Source of the DNA: Byssochlamys sp. IMV 00236
Lineage: Eukaryota; Ascomycota; Eurotiomycetes; Eurotiales; Thermoascaceae
Assembly: GCA_001931875.2 (NCBI GenBank)
Contig: MSJH02000812.1
Coordinates: forward strand, 744,001-808,000
Length of the DNA stretch: 64,000 nucleotides
Reading direction: 5' to 3'
The position numbers and the translations under genes were made by a program. Positions 36,747-46,892 of this stretch are shown one piece after another; the first letter of the stretch is position 1; every line of letters starts with the position of its first letter. Below the pieces are notes generated by a model that was not told the origin of the DNA, made no database searches, and was given only the letters and a program-made list of their open reading frames with translations.

Positions 36747-38145
36747 AGCAGAATGTCAATAAAGGTTCAAGGATGACCATATATGTATCCAATAAAGCAG
36801 ATAACATAGCATGCAAGAAGTACTACCGATTCCAGCTCCAAAGGAATCAAAATCCAGAACATACCAAGTTAAATATATTCCGACAAAAACAAGTAATCCA
36901 AATAAAAGAAAAAGCCACTTTAATCAACATAAAATAAAACTCAAACACCCAGAACAAACACCACACGCAAAACATCACTATCACATCTAAAAAAATACCC
37001 AATATATGCATGCACGCAATACCTTCCTTACCTTTGCGAGGCCATCGTGGGGCCTTACCACACACACACACAGCAAGCAACCTAGAGCAACCAGTTCTTC
37101 TTCTGACGTAATACTCTGCAATACCCCAGATCTCCCCGAGTAAACCAGTGAAGATTTGCGTTCTATAAGGAACCGAGAATATGGTAGCGATGGTCCTGGG
37201 TAAGATGGTTGTTGTCGCGAGATGTTCGTCCAAAGTTATTTGTCGGACCTGGAAATGTTCGTGGCCCACTTTTCGCTCTTTGCGGTTCGCCGAGCCATAC
37301 ATATCTACCTTATGTACTGTACTACATTTTACATATGTGATGTGGTGCTTAATGTCAGCGACTTCCCAAGGAATACCTATGTTGACTATTTTCATCGGAG
37401 TAATTCCAAGAAAATGCATGTATACTGTAGAATCCTCCGAGGTTCACTCTGCACGTATAATAATGGTCTATCGCTCGTCTACGAAAGATCTAAATGCTCC
37501 CGGGGAATACATCTCTCGCAAAATGCAAAAAGAACATAGATTTCATGACAGGGCTAGTATACAGGCGTGTAGGTATAAATGAGACGACAGAGCATGCAAG
37601 GCAAAATGAAAATCAAAAGACATTCCTCATGACCAATCTTCCATGGGAGACAAACCCGAAATAGAATGAATCAGATATCACGCGGGACGATGCATTCTCA
37701 TTGATCGTAACATGCCTCCATGCGACATCATGTCATGACGGACATCGCACATATTTCGTCCCAGAAGAAACACAACGCACACAAACGTTTATAATGCAAG
37801 GTTTCTGTTATCATATCTTTTCGTGCAGGCGCTTGGCTGACTCGCAACATGCGTGCAGCGAATCAGTCTCGTCAAAGTGTATACCGGCTTTGCTTTTCCA
37901 GAACCCGAAAGACTCATTCCAGAGTAAGCGGAATATAAACAACCCAGAGACGTAGTATCTACAACGTCACTAACGTTGGTATTGTACATGGCCGTAAAAT
38001 GGTGATAACCTGAGGAAAGACGGCTAATCCAGGGTCATTCAAAGACCAAGGAGTGGCACCGATGAGTAGTTGACGAAAAAAGGAAACAAAGAGCAGTACC
38101 TGCGGCACGAAAAGTAGCGGGCAAATATCAAAGGAGCAGATAAAA
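36747..38145. other. intergenic, with one unassigned 190-codon frame
   Basis: This 1.4-kb AT-rich region lies between the SET gene 5' end and the 3' end of the small gene at 38146, both minus strand. A minus-strand frame at 36847-37419 encodes 190 residues with a strongly hydrophobic tail rich in Phe, Cys and Ile; I could not match it to a family. It may contain the missing first exon of the SET gene. Nothing else is recognised. Confidence 0.4.
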
Positions 38146-38998
38146 TTAGTTCGAGGTAGAAGATTTCCTTCCAGGAACCAAGATCTCTACTAGTCCTTCG
38201 TCCTCGCCGTCGCTGCTATCATCCTGATCATCTGCATCGGGACCGAAATGTGAACCGATCACACGGGATCTGCCCGTGGCAGTATACCGACCAGGGCCGT
38301 AGAAGCTTGCATAGCCGAGCGACTCGTTGATGATCGCTTCGTCCTCCTCGTCCGAGTCCGTCATGCCTATGCCAGAGGACATGTTAGGGCCGACCATCTC
38401 GCCCATTTCATCATCATCGTCATCAACCTCAAGAGGCATCCGTTCTTTTCGTCTCACTGCTTCAGATGCCCCTTCTCTTCCATCATCCGAGGAATGGGGA
38501 GAGGGAGATCCAGGAGGCGAGAAACCCGATCGAGGGAAAGTGGGTGACGACGATATATCCGCACTCCTAGATGGAAAGTCCAAGGACGGGAAAGTTGCTG
38601 AAGCCGGAGATTCTGTAAGATCATCGTCCAGTCCCGATATAACGAAAGGATTCGTAGCCCATTGGTCCTCTCCCTCTCCTGTTGCCTCCCTCTTCTCGGA
38701 CTCGGAAGGGTTTTCTTCCGTGGCCGCTGCATCGGCAGCCTGCTGCTTCTGAAGAGCAAGTCGTGCAGCCAGCTGACGACGGGCTCGAGAGGGAGCAGGG
38801 TTCAGAGTGCCTGGCGGCGGGGCAAGGATCGGGATCGGCTGGCTGGTGGAGTTGGAAGAAGTCTAAAGGAACAAAAGTCAGCAATTCAAGGTTCCGCCTG
38901 GTCGTCCGAACTGGGGCCGAGAGTATTGGCGAGGAAGTCAGAGCAGCCGGTTTAACCAGGCATCGGGGAAGGGAAGATGGGGATGGACGTGATGACAT
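38146..38998 (-). CDS. small acidic, disordered protein of unknown function
   Basis: Predicted 252-aa protein that I do not recognise. My model has exons 38998-38957 and 38862-38146 with a 94-bp intron (CTGAC branch near the acceptor, GTTAAA donor), joining SSLPRCL to TSSNSTSQPIP. The Ala/Gln/Arg-rich segment RARRQLAARLALQKQQAADA could form a helix or coiled coil. NPFVISGLDDDL, an acidic DDDDDEMGEMVG block and the tail EGLVEILVPGRKSS follow. The run of small acidic motifs and absence of membrane segments suggest a disordered cytosolic or nuclear protein. It lies 400 bp downstream of the SAPS gene on the same strand and could instead be a far 3' exon of that gene, though the SAPS frame has its own stop. 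The start is the weakest part of the model. Confidence 0.5.
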
Positions 38999-39398
38999 GG
39001 ACAGGCAGTGTGGGGAACAGCAACGACTCCATTGGCATTGCCGATCCGGCCAGCAGAGGAACAATTCTCATGTCGGGCAAACATTGGGCAGAGATAGTGG
39101 CCGGTTCAGAGACCGGTATGGCCGGCTGGCGGCTTATTTTCACTAGTAGGAGAACGGGACCAAAGAAGACGTGACACGAGTTCAGCGAGCTGCAAAAGTC
39201 CAGAATGCCTTGCTACATATTTGAGAAACGCCGTAAAGGAAATTCTCTATGCAACGGCCCTCCCAGACTTCGCACAAGACTCCTCTCATCCCGTGTTCAC
39301 ATCGACTTTGTCCAGCCCTCCAATCTCGGACACCATCCCGGAAATATCAATAAAAGAAGCAGTGTGGAGTATCCGCAAATCAAAAAAAAAGTATCACG
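38999..39398. other. short intergenic stretch between two minus-strand genes
   Basis: About 400 bp between the SAPS stop and the proposed start of the small acidic protein gene. It includes a poly-A (poly-T on the minus strand) at about 39383, just after the SAPS stop. No other feature was seen. Confidence 0.5.
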
Positions 39399-42293
39399 TT
39401 ATGTATTGCCCATGTCAACGTCCGTGAAGGAACTGTCGTCACCCACATTCTCTGAGCGGCCCTCTGCCGAGTCTTCCATTGAGTTCTTCCCTTCCTCGTC
39501 GTCCTGGTCCTCCATCTCTTCGTCCTCATCGTCGCTTGAGCTTCCAAAGCCGCTGAGAAGCGAGCTGCTATTACCGCCCAGACCAAACGCACCGCTCGAT
39601 GCGCTACCTTGGTTCATGATATCGAAACTTTCGAAGCTGGACCCTGCGATTCCTCCGTTCAAGCCAGCATTGGCGAGAGCAGATGAACCACCGAAGCCTT
39701 GTCCAGCTCCGACAGCATTGAGCACAGCCTGACGCTGGCCAATGGTCATATCAGGCCGCACGCCCCCGAGGATGGCGTTATCACGCTCCCTGGTCTCAGA
39801 CAAGGTCTGCTCGACGTAATCTATCCATTCTTGGCTGAGGACTTTCTCTATGACGGTCTGTGATAGCAGTTCTGGCGGGTGGCGTTCGCTGAACTTCACG
39901 ACCTCCTCTGCAATGAGGGTAAGATGGCCCATGTATCCTAGTCTCATGTTCTTAGTCGCCTGAGCCTCATCACTCCGGCGCTGTCCTTCAATGACCTGCT
40001 CAGTGATACGCCCGGTGTCGAACAAGTCGATAGCGAGGGCTCGATTAAATCCACGGTCAATGGGCCCGTTGAAGACTTGTTGAATAACATCATATACTAC
40101 ATTGTGCAGGAAATTATTCCACGGGAACCGAAAGAAGAACGACTGTAATGGATCATCAGTCAGAAGAAATTATTGGACGAGATAAAAGAGACTACTCACC
40201 AAGATTGTAGGCACAACCTGATGTTCAACAAACTGGATCTTCAGATAGTCACCCACCACTGGCTGGCCACTATGTTCGAGCTGTACTAGAGAGTCGAAAC
40301 GCTTATGAGCAGAACTCGAATCCATCCCTGGATTAGGAGCATCGGAGGCTTCAGGTCTGCTATCGCCCGTGGCCTGCTCTTCGGGGCTACCATTCTCCCC
40401 TTTAGACGCAAACAAAGGCGCTGGCGTGTCTTCGGGATGAGGAGATAATGAAGCATCGGCGTCCACTGTGTTCTGTAGCTGTTCGCCATGTGAAGTCGAA
40501 GTATCGTTCTCCGCTGCCTGGGGGGAGTCTCCACCCTCGATCTTGATTTGCCCAACTTTGTCGGTAAGGCCAGACGCCGTAGGAGATTCAGGTTCCTGAG
40601 TCAGCGACTCTGTTGGCTGCTCGCCAGGCTTTTCACTGTCTTGGCTCTGTTTAGCGTCCGTCAAAGGCTCATCAACGAACTCGTCGCTGTCAAGCCTGGG
40701 CGACTGGGATGAGATATCCGTGAAAGGCTCCTCGGTCTTTGCATCCTTCTCACCCGTAGTCTTCTCCTCGCCTTCTTTCACGCTGTCCACCAGAACGCCT
40801 GAGGAGCCTACATCTTCAAAGCCATCTTCTTCGCTGGCATTGGCCACTTCAAGAACCCTTAGATCTTCAGGAGAGCCAGATCCAAGGGCCGACCCATTGC
40901 CAAAGCCCGCAGTCGAATCGTTGTAATCGATACCAGATCTCTCATCTCGGTGAAGATCATAGGCTCCTTGCGCTCTTAACCGTTCGCGTTCCGCATCCCG
41001 TTGCCGGATATATTCTTCGCTCCCAATCTCATTCAATAGACCCATGTTGCTGCAATGCAACAGCTCAGCCATCAGTTCACAAGTCTTAAATCGGTCAAAA
41101 CCGAGTGGCTCGATCTTGTTTCCCCATGCAGTACTGAGTTCCCCTCTTTCCACGATCTTGTTCTGACCGCCCTCATTCACAGTACGCTTCGAACTGAGAA
41201 TGAGCGTCATGAAGTCCGGTATGTGGTCCGCGAAAAGGCGAAGTAACGTCCCGAGATAGATGGGATCATACGTCGTAGGCTCAGAATCGGGTCCACCGAC
41301 ATTTTCCGGATCGTAGTCTGAATTGTTTTTGCGAATCACCTCGATGATTATGCCGACCCCAACGGTGAGAGGGTTCCCACCTTGCAGCATATACTGTATG
41401 AGCGTTTCAACACAGGACGCAGAGACCAGTTGTCTTGTCAGACTGTTAGGTCCAATACACGACTGCTCAGCCTGGGTCGCATTTGCGGAAATCGTGATGA
41501 TAGCCTTCAGGAAGTCACCAGCGGAGGTCTGAACCGATGCAGGATGCTCTGCTGAAAGATATGACAGAAGAATGGGTATCAAGTCTTGCGATTTCAGCCA
41601 CTAGATTCTATCGTCAGTAACTCTCCAAGAGAACATTAGTCTAGCAAGACAACTTACGTCAACAATACCCTGACCGCCTTCTGCCTTCTCCAGACTTATA
41701 ATCTTCAACAGCAGATCCATAACCATAGGGTTATCAATGTGCTGAAGCATAGCTGGGACAATCCCTTCTAAGGACTTGAAAAATCCCAGCATATCCTCAG
41801 TCTTCTTATCAAACAGGGTCTCGTTGACCTTTGTAAAATAGCTAGCCTGCAGAGAGTCCAGCGGGGCTGGCCTTTTAAGGAATCCCCAAAAGTCCCGAAG
41901 GTAGCTCTCGTTGATCATGATCGATTCCAGGATCGACCACGTCTCCGAGGAGAGAATCTCGCATGCGATGTAGGCATATTTGAGGCGCTGCTGTTCTGCG
42001 CGTTCCAGATCTTCAGGTTCCAACCCCTCCCTCAAGGAGGTAGATTTCTTTTCGCTTTCCGCATCACCCTCCTCATCTTCATTGTCGTCGTCCAGACTCG
42101 GAGCGATAACATAGTCCATAAGTCGTTTCAAGACATTATCATCCCGCAGGTACTCTATGAGTTTCGTATTACGGTTCTTCAGCTCCGAAATGACCTCTGA
42201 CTCATCGAGAACCTCCTCGAGTGAGACATCCGGCTTTTCCAGTAAGGTATTGATCGCGGAGATATTTGCATATCCCCCAAAACGCCAGAACAT
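39399..42293 (-). CDS. SAPS-domain regulatory subunit of Sit4/PP6-type phosphatase
   Basis: Predicted 926-aa cytosolic partner of the Sit4/PP6 protein phosphatase, a family that in yeasts (Sap185, Sap190, Ekc1) links nutrient signalling and the cell cycle. Exons are 42293-41658, 41600-40200 and 40142-39399, with two 57-bp phase-0 introns. I chose ATG 42293 because SAPS proteins start with MFWRFG; the upstream frame has no better start. The conserved SAPS repeats run from SAINTLLEKPDVSLEEVLDE through KTCELMAELLHCSNMGLL. A long acidic, Ser/Glu-rich insertion (about 40250-40880) interrupts the fold before it resumes at FLHNVVYDVIQQVFNGPID and GHLTLIAEEVVKF. The C-terminus is again acidic (SSSDDEDEEMEDQDDEEG) and ends TDVDMGNT. 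No domain appears broken. Confidence 0.9.
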
Positions 42294-43518
42294 ATTGGAT
42301 TGTGACACAAAGACGCACGGGGAAAATGATTCATGGACGAACTTCCGAGGGTATCACAGGCGCTTTTTTTTTTCTCTCTTTCCTCCTTTGCCCTTGTTCT
42401 CCGACGATTCGTAAACGGAGGAAGCTCTATCGATTGATCTTGGTACACGTTTGGTTGAAAGGGGGAGGGGAAAAAAAGGAAATCTAAATCCTGGTGCGAT
42501 CGGGGGGTTATCGCACGAGCGGCAGTTGTGGATTAAGTGTCTTTCGTAGGGGCTTCGTCAATCGTGCGCGATTGTTTTGTAACAGCAGTCAGAAATACGA
42601 TCCGAGCGACCGCGCGCTGTGTGAAGAGGTCAGCCTCGTCCCCTTCTCGGGCAGTTCGTGAATCGGGAAACAGATGATGCCAGAGTTGAGATTTAGGAAC
42701 CCCCACAGTCAGATTAGGGCGCGAGGGAGACGGACTGAGGAGATGGGGCGGGATGGCTCGGGGCTGGCAGAACCTATTTACCTTTCGAATCCAAGAAGGG
42801 AGTGACGATGAATGGAAGATCCGCCGTTTCCTCTAGGTCAGGCGGACTGCTCAATGAGTTGGAAGCACAGGGATTGCTGTGCTCCGCGACGACGTCCGTC
42901 TTCCAGGTCGGGGACAGGATAAGGAAGACAGGTCAGGGTTCAGTCCAGGTGGATGTGCTGGCGTGGGCGGTTGCGTCTGGATCGGCCGGCGGGTCGTCCA
43001 CAGGCGGGGAGAGAGAGAGAGAGAGAGAGACCAGACGCCAGTGCCAGTGCCAGGACCACAGGGAGCGATTTCAGCCAGGATGTGAAGTGGGAAAGGTGAT
43101 AGATAGTGGAAGAGTTCAATGCTGCTAGCTAGCAATATTCTGATCCTCGGTTGTTTCGTGCCTCGAAGGTGCCTGGGAGGTCGAAACAGCCGCGTAGCAC
43201 GAGACCTTGCGTGCGCGCCCTGCAGGGGAGGAAGACAAGTCTCTGGTACTTGGCCAGCCACTGTGTTGGTGCGGGAGCCAGAGGTACCGAGTACTTTGCC
43301 CTGCCGTCTCCCCCTTTCCGATCTGGTCACGGGAAAGGAGACTCCCTTCTTGGCGGCTGAAAACAATGTATTATTCGATAGTATTATTACAGTACATAAG
43401 TAAATTATCATGGGAGAGAGAGAGGAAGCGAAATCAGTCAGGTCGCAAGGATTTATCAGATAACCGTCCTCTGCGGGATAATAATAATGAATTAGTTAGC
43501 GACCACTAAATATATCTA
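42294..43518. other. intergenic, SAPS promoter side, with GA repeat
   Basis: About 1.2 kb between the SAPS start and the transposon. GC-richer than the transposon, with a GA dinucleotide run at 43009-43030. Overlapping frames on both strands (up to 186 codons on the minus strand at 42851-43411) are rich in Arg, Pro and Ser, as expected from GC-rich noncoding DNA, and show no domain. Confidence 0.5.
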
Positions 43519-43592
43519 ATCGGCCCCTAGTTTCGGACACCGCGCGCAGCGCGAGTCTGCCACCTCAACGCAAACACCCAGCTCAACATAAA
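43519..43592 (+). repeat. left terminal inverted repeat of the transposon
   Basis: Starts ATCGGCCCCTAGTTTCGGAC and matches the reverse complement of 45349-45422 with five mismatches in 74 bp. The first 37 bp, including a GC-rich near-palindrome (CGCGCGCAGCGCG), match without change; all five differences lie further in and are transitions. Confidence 0.9.
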
Positions 43593-44199
43593 TCCGTATA
43601 AAATCTATTACTTTTTGAAGCTTTTAAACCCATTAAATCTAACTAATTACCTAGTTAAATACAGTGCTATATAGAATAGGATCCCCTTTAGTCAGTCTAT
43701 ATCTTTAAAGCCACCTTCTACAGCTTTATCACCCGCCTGAGCTCAATTATTACCCGCTTTTATTTGGGCTTTAACTTCTATAATGCCTCCTTATTACTAT
43801 CCTTAAAGGTTTATAGTTAAATATAGTCTATATTATATTTTATTATAACACCTTTGCATTATAGAACCCTTTTAAATATTTTAATATAGATCTAATAGGC
43901 TAGCTGTGCCCTAGCTAAGGCCTTAAGCTCCCTCTATATTTAATCTATAATATAAGACTGAGCAATGCTACCCTTTAGTAGTTTCTGAAGCCCGCTAATA
44001 AAGCGAGCTGAATTAGATTTAAGCTCTAATAGATAATATTAAAACTATTTAAATTATTAGGCAGTATTTAGCATATTGTCTAAGATAGATAACCTATTAG
44101 TAGGTTAAAGGATAGCAGGTCTATTATTTATTTCCTAAAGCTTTTCTAATATAATATCTAGGTTATATAGGTAAAGCCTAGTCTTTATAAACGCGTGTT

Positions 44200-44720
44200 T
44201 AATAATAGAAGATTTAAAGGTCTTTCTTTATATAGATTTAAGCGCTTAAAGGAACTTATGCTTACTAAACTTAGGATTATTTATCCTTATATTAAGATTA
44301 ACGGCTTTATTATAGTAGTGTTTAAATACTTAAAAAATACTAATATCTAGTAATTAGATTAAATAACTAGTACAAGGCATTAATATAAAAAGGAGGATCT
44401 TCTTCTTTTTACAGTAATTAAACATTTTATATATTAAATAAGAGCTATATCTATTATATAAAAGAAGGCGATAAATCTCTTACTAATAATAAGCTAATTA
44501 GTAATTAAAGTATTATATCTACTAATAGGCTAAATAGTTATTTATATATCTAGAGTTAGATACTCTAATCGTAGTATTAATATCTAAGAGCTTAAATTAT
44601 TCTGCCTAGATATACTTGCCAATTAAAATAATAAAGGGAGAAAATACTAATCTATTAGTGCTAATTGCTTTAACTATAATAATTTTTTAAAAATTAATAT
44701 AATTACCTATATATAGCTTT
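44200..44720 (-). pseudogene. decayed Fot1/pogo-type DDE transposase fragment
   Basis: Read on the minus strand from about 44720 to 44200, one frame gives segments resembling the DDE and C-terminal part of Fot1/pogo transposases. These include a counterpart of the PHTSHLLQPLDV motif (seen as MPCTSYLI-stop-LLDIS) followed by VFKHYYNKAV and NPKFSKHKFL. Within about 65 codons at least four in-frame TAA stops stand where the family has Gln, so each fits CAA changed to TAA. The frame very probably extends over most of the element but is too degraded to follow by eye. Confidence 0.75.
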
Positions 44721-45348
44721 TTTTTCCGCTCTAAGGTAATAATTTAATAATCTTTCCCTTCTCCTACTTAAAAGCCTATCTTATCTATATTATAGAGATC
44801 TATAAGTTATATATATAGACTAACTAGCATTTATTTATAGCGGTAATACTAGTCCTATATATTATTTAGATAATAAGCCCTTTTCCTATCTATATTAAGT
44901 GCTTATTACCTTTATATAAATATCTTAGAATATTAGAGAAGGAACTGTTTAAGCCAGTATCGGCTGACTTTTTGTAAAGATATTAAGGGGTCTTAATAAG
45001 CTTAAGCTAGGATTATATTTGCGTAATTAGCCACTATTCTTTATATTAGAGATAATCTAACTATATCCAGGCGTTTAATATACTTATAGATAGTAAGCTC
45101 CTAAGCTAAAAAAAATAATCAATTTATTAGAGATCTATTAGACTATAAAATACAACTAAAATAGCGAGATTAAAGATATGAATAAGGCACATTAAATTAA
45201 CGCACAGCTTGCGCGAGATTAGGGTTTAACTAGTCAAATAATATAGATAGGGCATATTGGATCCTATTTTCAATATTGCTATAGAATTCAGATATTATGG
45301 TAGATTATGAATAATATTGGAAGTTGAAATTTAATAAATCTTAATGAT

Positions 45349-45422
45349 TTTATATTGAGCTGGGTGTTTACATTAAGGTGGCAGACCCGCGCTGCGCGCG
45401 GTGTCCGAAACTAGGGGCCGAT
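45349..45422 (-). repeat. right terminal inverted repeat of the transposon
   Basis: Reverse complement of the left repeat with five transitions over 74 bp. At four of the five sites the right copy reads T where the left reads C (read in the repeat's own direction), three of them in CpA context, as RIP would give. The fifth is G in the right copy and A in the left. Confidence 0.9.
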
Positions 45423-45895
45423 TAGTTAACTAGTTACTACTGCCTGCCGGGCTTTATCTAGTTAACCCACGCGATTGAATCAAATCACCGTGCACAGCGC
45501 AGTAGCCCTTCATCGATCGAGGTGCGTCTATGTTGTGCATTTAACCGCTGGCCGTGCCAGTCACGTGGCTGGGGAAGAAGTGGCGGTCCCTTCTGACGTT
45601 TGGTCGTCCCCATGAGCTGTCCTTGTCGAGTCGCCCTCTCACGGTCTTGCTACTCCGCACGATCGACCTGGAGGGCTTGAAGCTGCCAGACAGCAGTCGA
45701 AGATTTCTTTGGCTGGGGGTACTGTAGTGATTGCTGGGCCTTTCACATTAACATATCTCCGTCGCCACACCGCCGCCGCCTTATGGTACTTATGGATCGG
45801 CGGGCGGCTATCAGCAACCATATACGCAGCTGCCTATCATCCATCTTCGATATCTGATACACACCACCACGGGGCTCTGCAGGATAAACCACAAC
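45423..45895. other. promoter region of vps60
   Basis: About 470 bp between the transposon and the vps60 start, with base composition back to normal. The insertion lies close upstream of vps60, so it could have displaced distal promoter elements. No gene was recognised. Confidence 0.5.
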
Positions 45896-46627
45896 ATGAA
45901 TAGGCTCTTTGGCACCAAGAGTGCGGCGCCGAAGCCCACTCTGGACGGTGCTATCGCAAATGTGAGTTCGCAATCTCCTCTATTGAACCCCACCCACTAC
46001 GATCTCCCCCTCACTGACTCTCCGCTACTCTTTGTGAAATAGGTAGACAACCGCATTGCCAGCATTGATGTGAAGCTGGCAGCCCTGAACGCGGAGCTAT
46101 CAACCTACCAGGCTCGACTGGCCAAGATGCGTGACGGACCCGGCAAGAACGCTCTGCGACAGAAGGCGCTCAAGGTGTTGCAACGGCGGAAACAATACGA
46201 GGCGCAGCGTGACCAGCTCTCCCAGCAGTCTTGGAACATGGAGCAGGCAGGCATGATGCAGGATAACCTAAAGAACACCATGACGACCGTAGACGCCATG
46301 AAGACAACGACCAAGACATTGAAGAAGCAGTACGGCAAGATCGACATCGACCAGATCGAGCGCATGCAGGACGAGATGGCGGACTTGATGGAGATTGGTA
46401 ACGAGATCCAAGAGAGCATCTCGCGCTCCTATGATGTGCCCGAGGATGTGGATGAAGCGGAGTTGGATGCGGAACTAGAGGCATTGGGCGAGGAGAACAT
46501 GTTCGAGACGTCGCTGGGAGAGGATGCCGTACCCAGTTTTCTACAGGACGAGGTGGCACCACCCACCTTCATTGATGAGCCTCCAGAGGAAGGAAAGGTC
46601 AAGGAGGCCGCTGGGGGGGTTGGTTAA
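45896..46627 (+). CDS. vps60: ESCRT-III-related protein Vps60 (CHMP5)
   Basis: Predicted 216-aa Snf7-family protein acting on endosomes; the family recruits Vta1-Vps4 during multivesicular body sorting. Exons are 45896-45961 and 46043-46627, with an 81-bp phase-0 intron after DGAIAN. The N-terminus MNRLFGTKSAAPKPTLDGAI and the following RIASIDVKLAALNAELSTYQ are characteristic of Vps60 rather than Snf7, Vps2 or Vps24. The protein shows the family pattern of a basic N-terminal helical core (KALKVLQRRKQYEAQRDQL) and an acidic C-terminal half (EDVDEAELDAELEALGEEN), which usually holds the autoinhibitory helix and MIT-interacting motif. Length fits the family. It is convergent with the NRAMP gene, about 265 bp away. 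Confidence 0.93.
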
Positions 46628-46892
46628 GGAGCTAGTGAAATTGGTTACCTTGGTCACGAAAGCGGTGTTGGGGGAAGTCGAGTGTCAAATGTGACGTGTC
46701 CGCTCAACCTTTATTTTCTTTTTCCAATGTTACTCAGTTTCCAGATATATGCATTGCTGCGGGTGCAAAGATAAACACTCAAGCACGTTCAATTTGTCTA
46801 TGGGATGTCCGGGTGTTTACGTATTGAAGCGGTATGTAGCTATCTAGTAGCGATCCAAGGTGTCAGTATCTTCTGGGGCTCCGTCGTCCATT

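Larger units (their letters stand above)
43519..45422 (-). mobile_element. RIP-degraded Fot1/pogo-type DNA transposon
   Basis: A 1904-bp element flanked by TA (43517-43518 and 45423-45424), the target duplication of Tc1/mariner elements. Its ends are 74-bp inverted repeats. The size is close to the 1.9 kb of Fusarium Fot1. The interior is extremely AT-rich and TpA-rich, contrasting sharply with flanking DNA. A decayed minus-strand transposase reading frame is recognisable, with in-frame stops of the CAA-to-TAA type. The pattern is that of repeat-induced point mutation in a multicopy element, so this copy is dead. Related intact copies elsewhere in the genome are likely but not visible here. 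Confidence 0.85.

Noticed and set aside
42851..43411. A 186-codon minus-strand frame near the SAPS promoter
   Set aside because: Arg/Pro/Ser-rich composition over a GA repeat and GC-rich DNA, open in several frames at once, with no domain.
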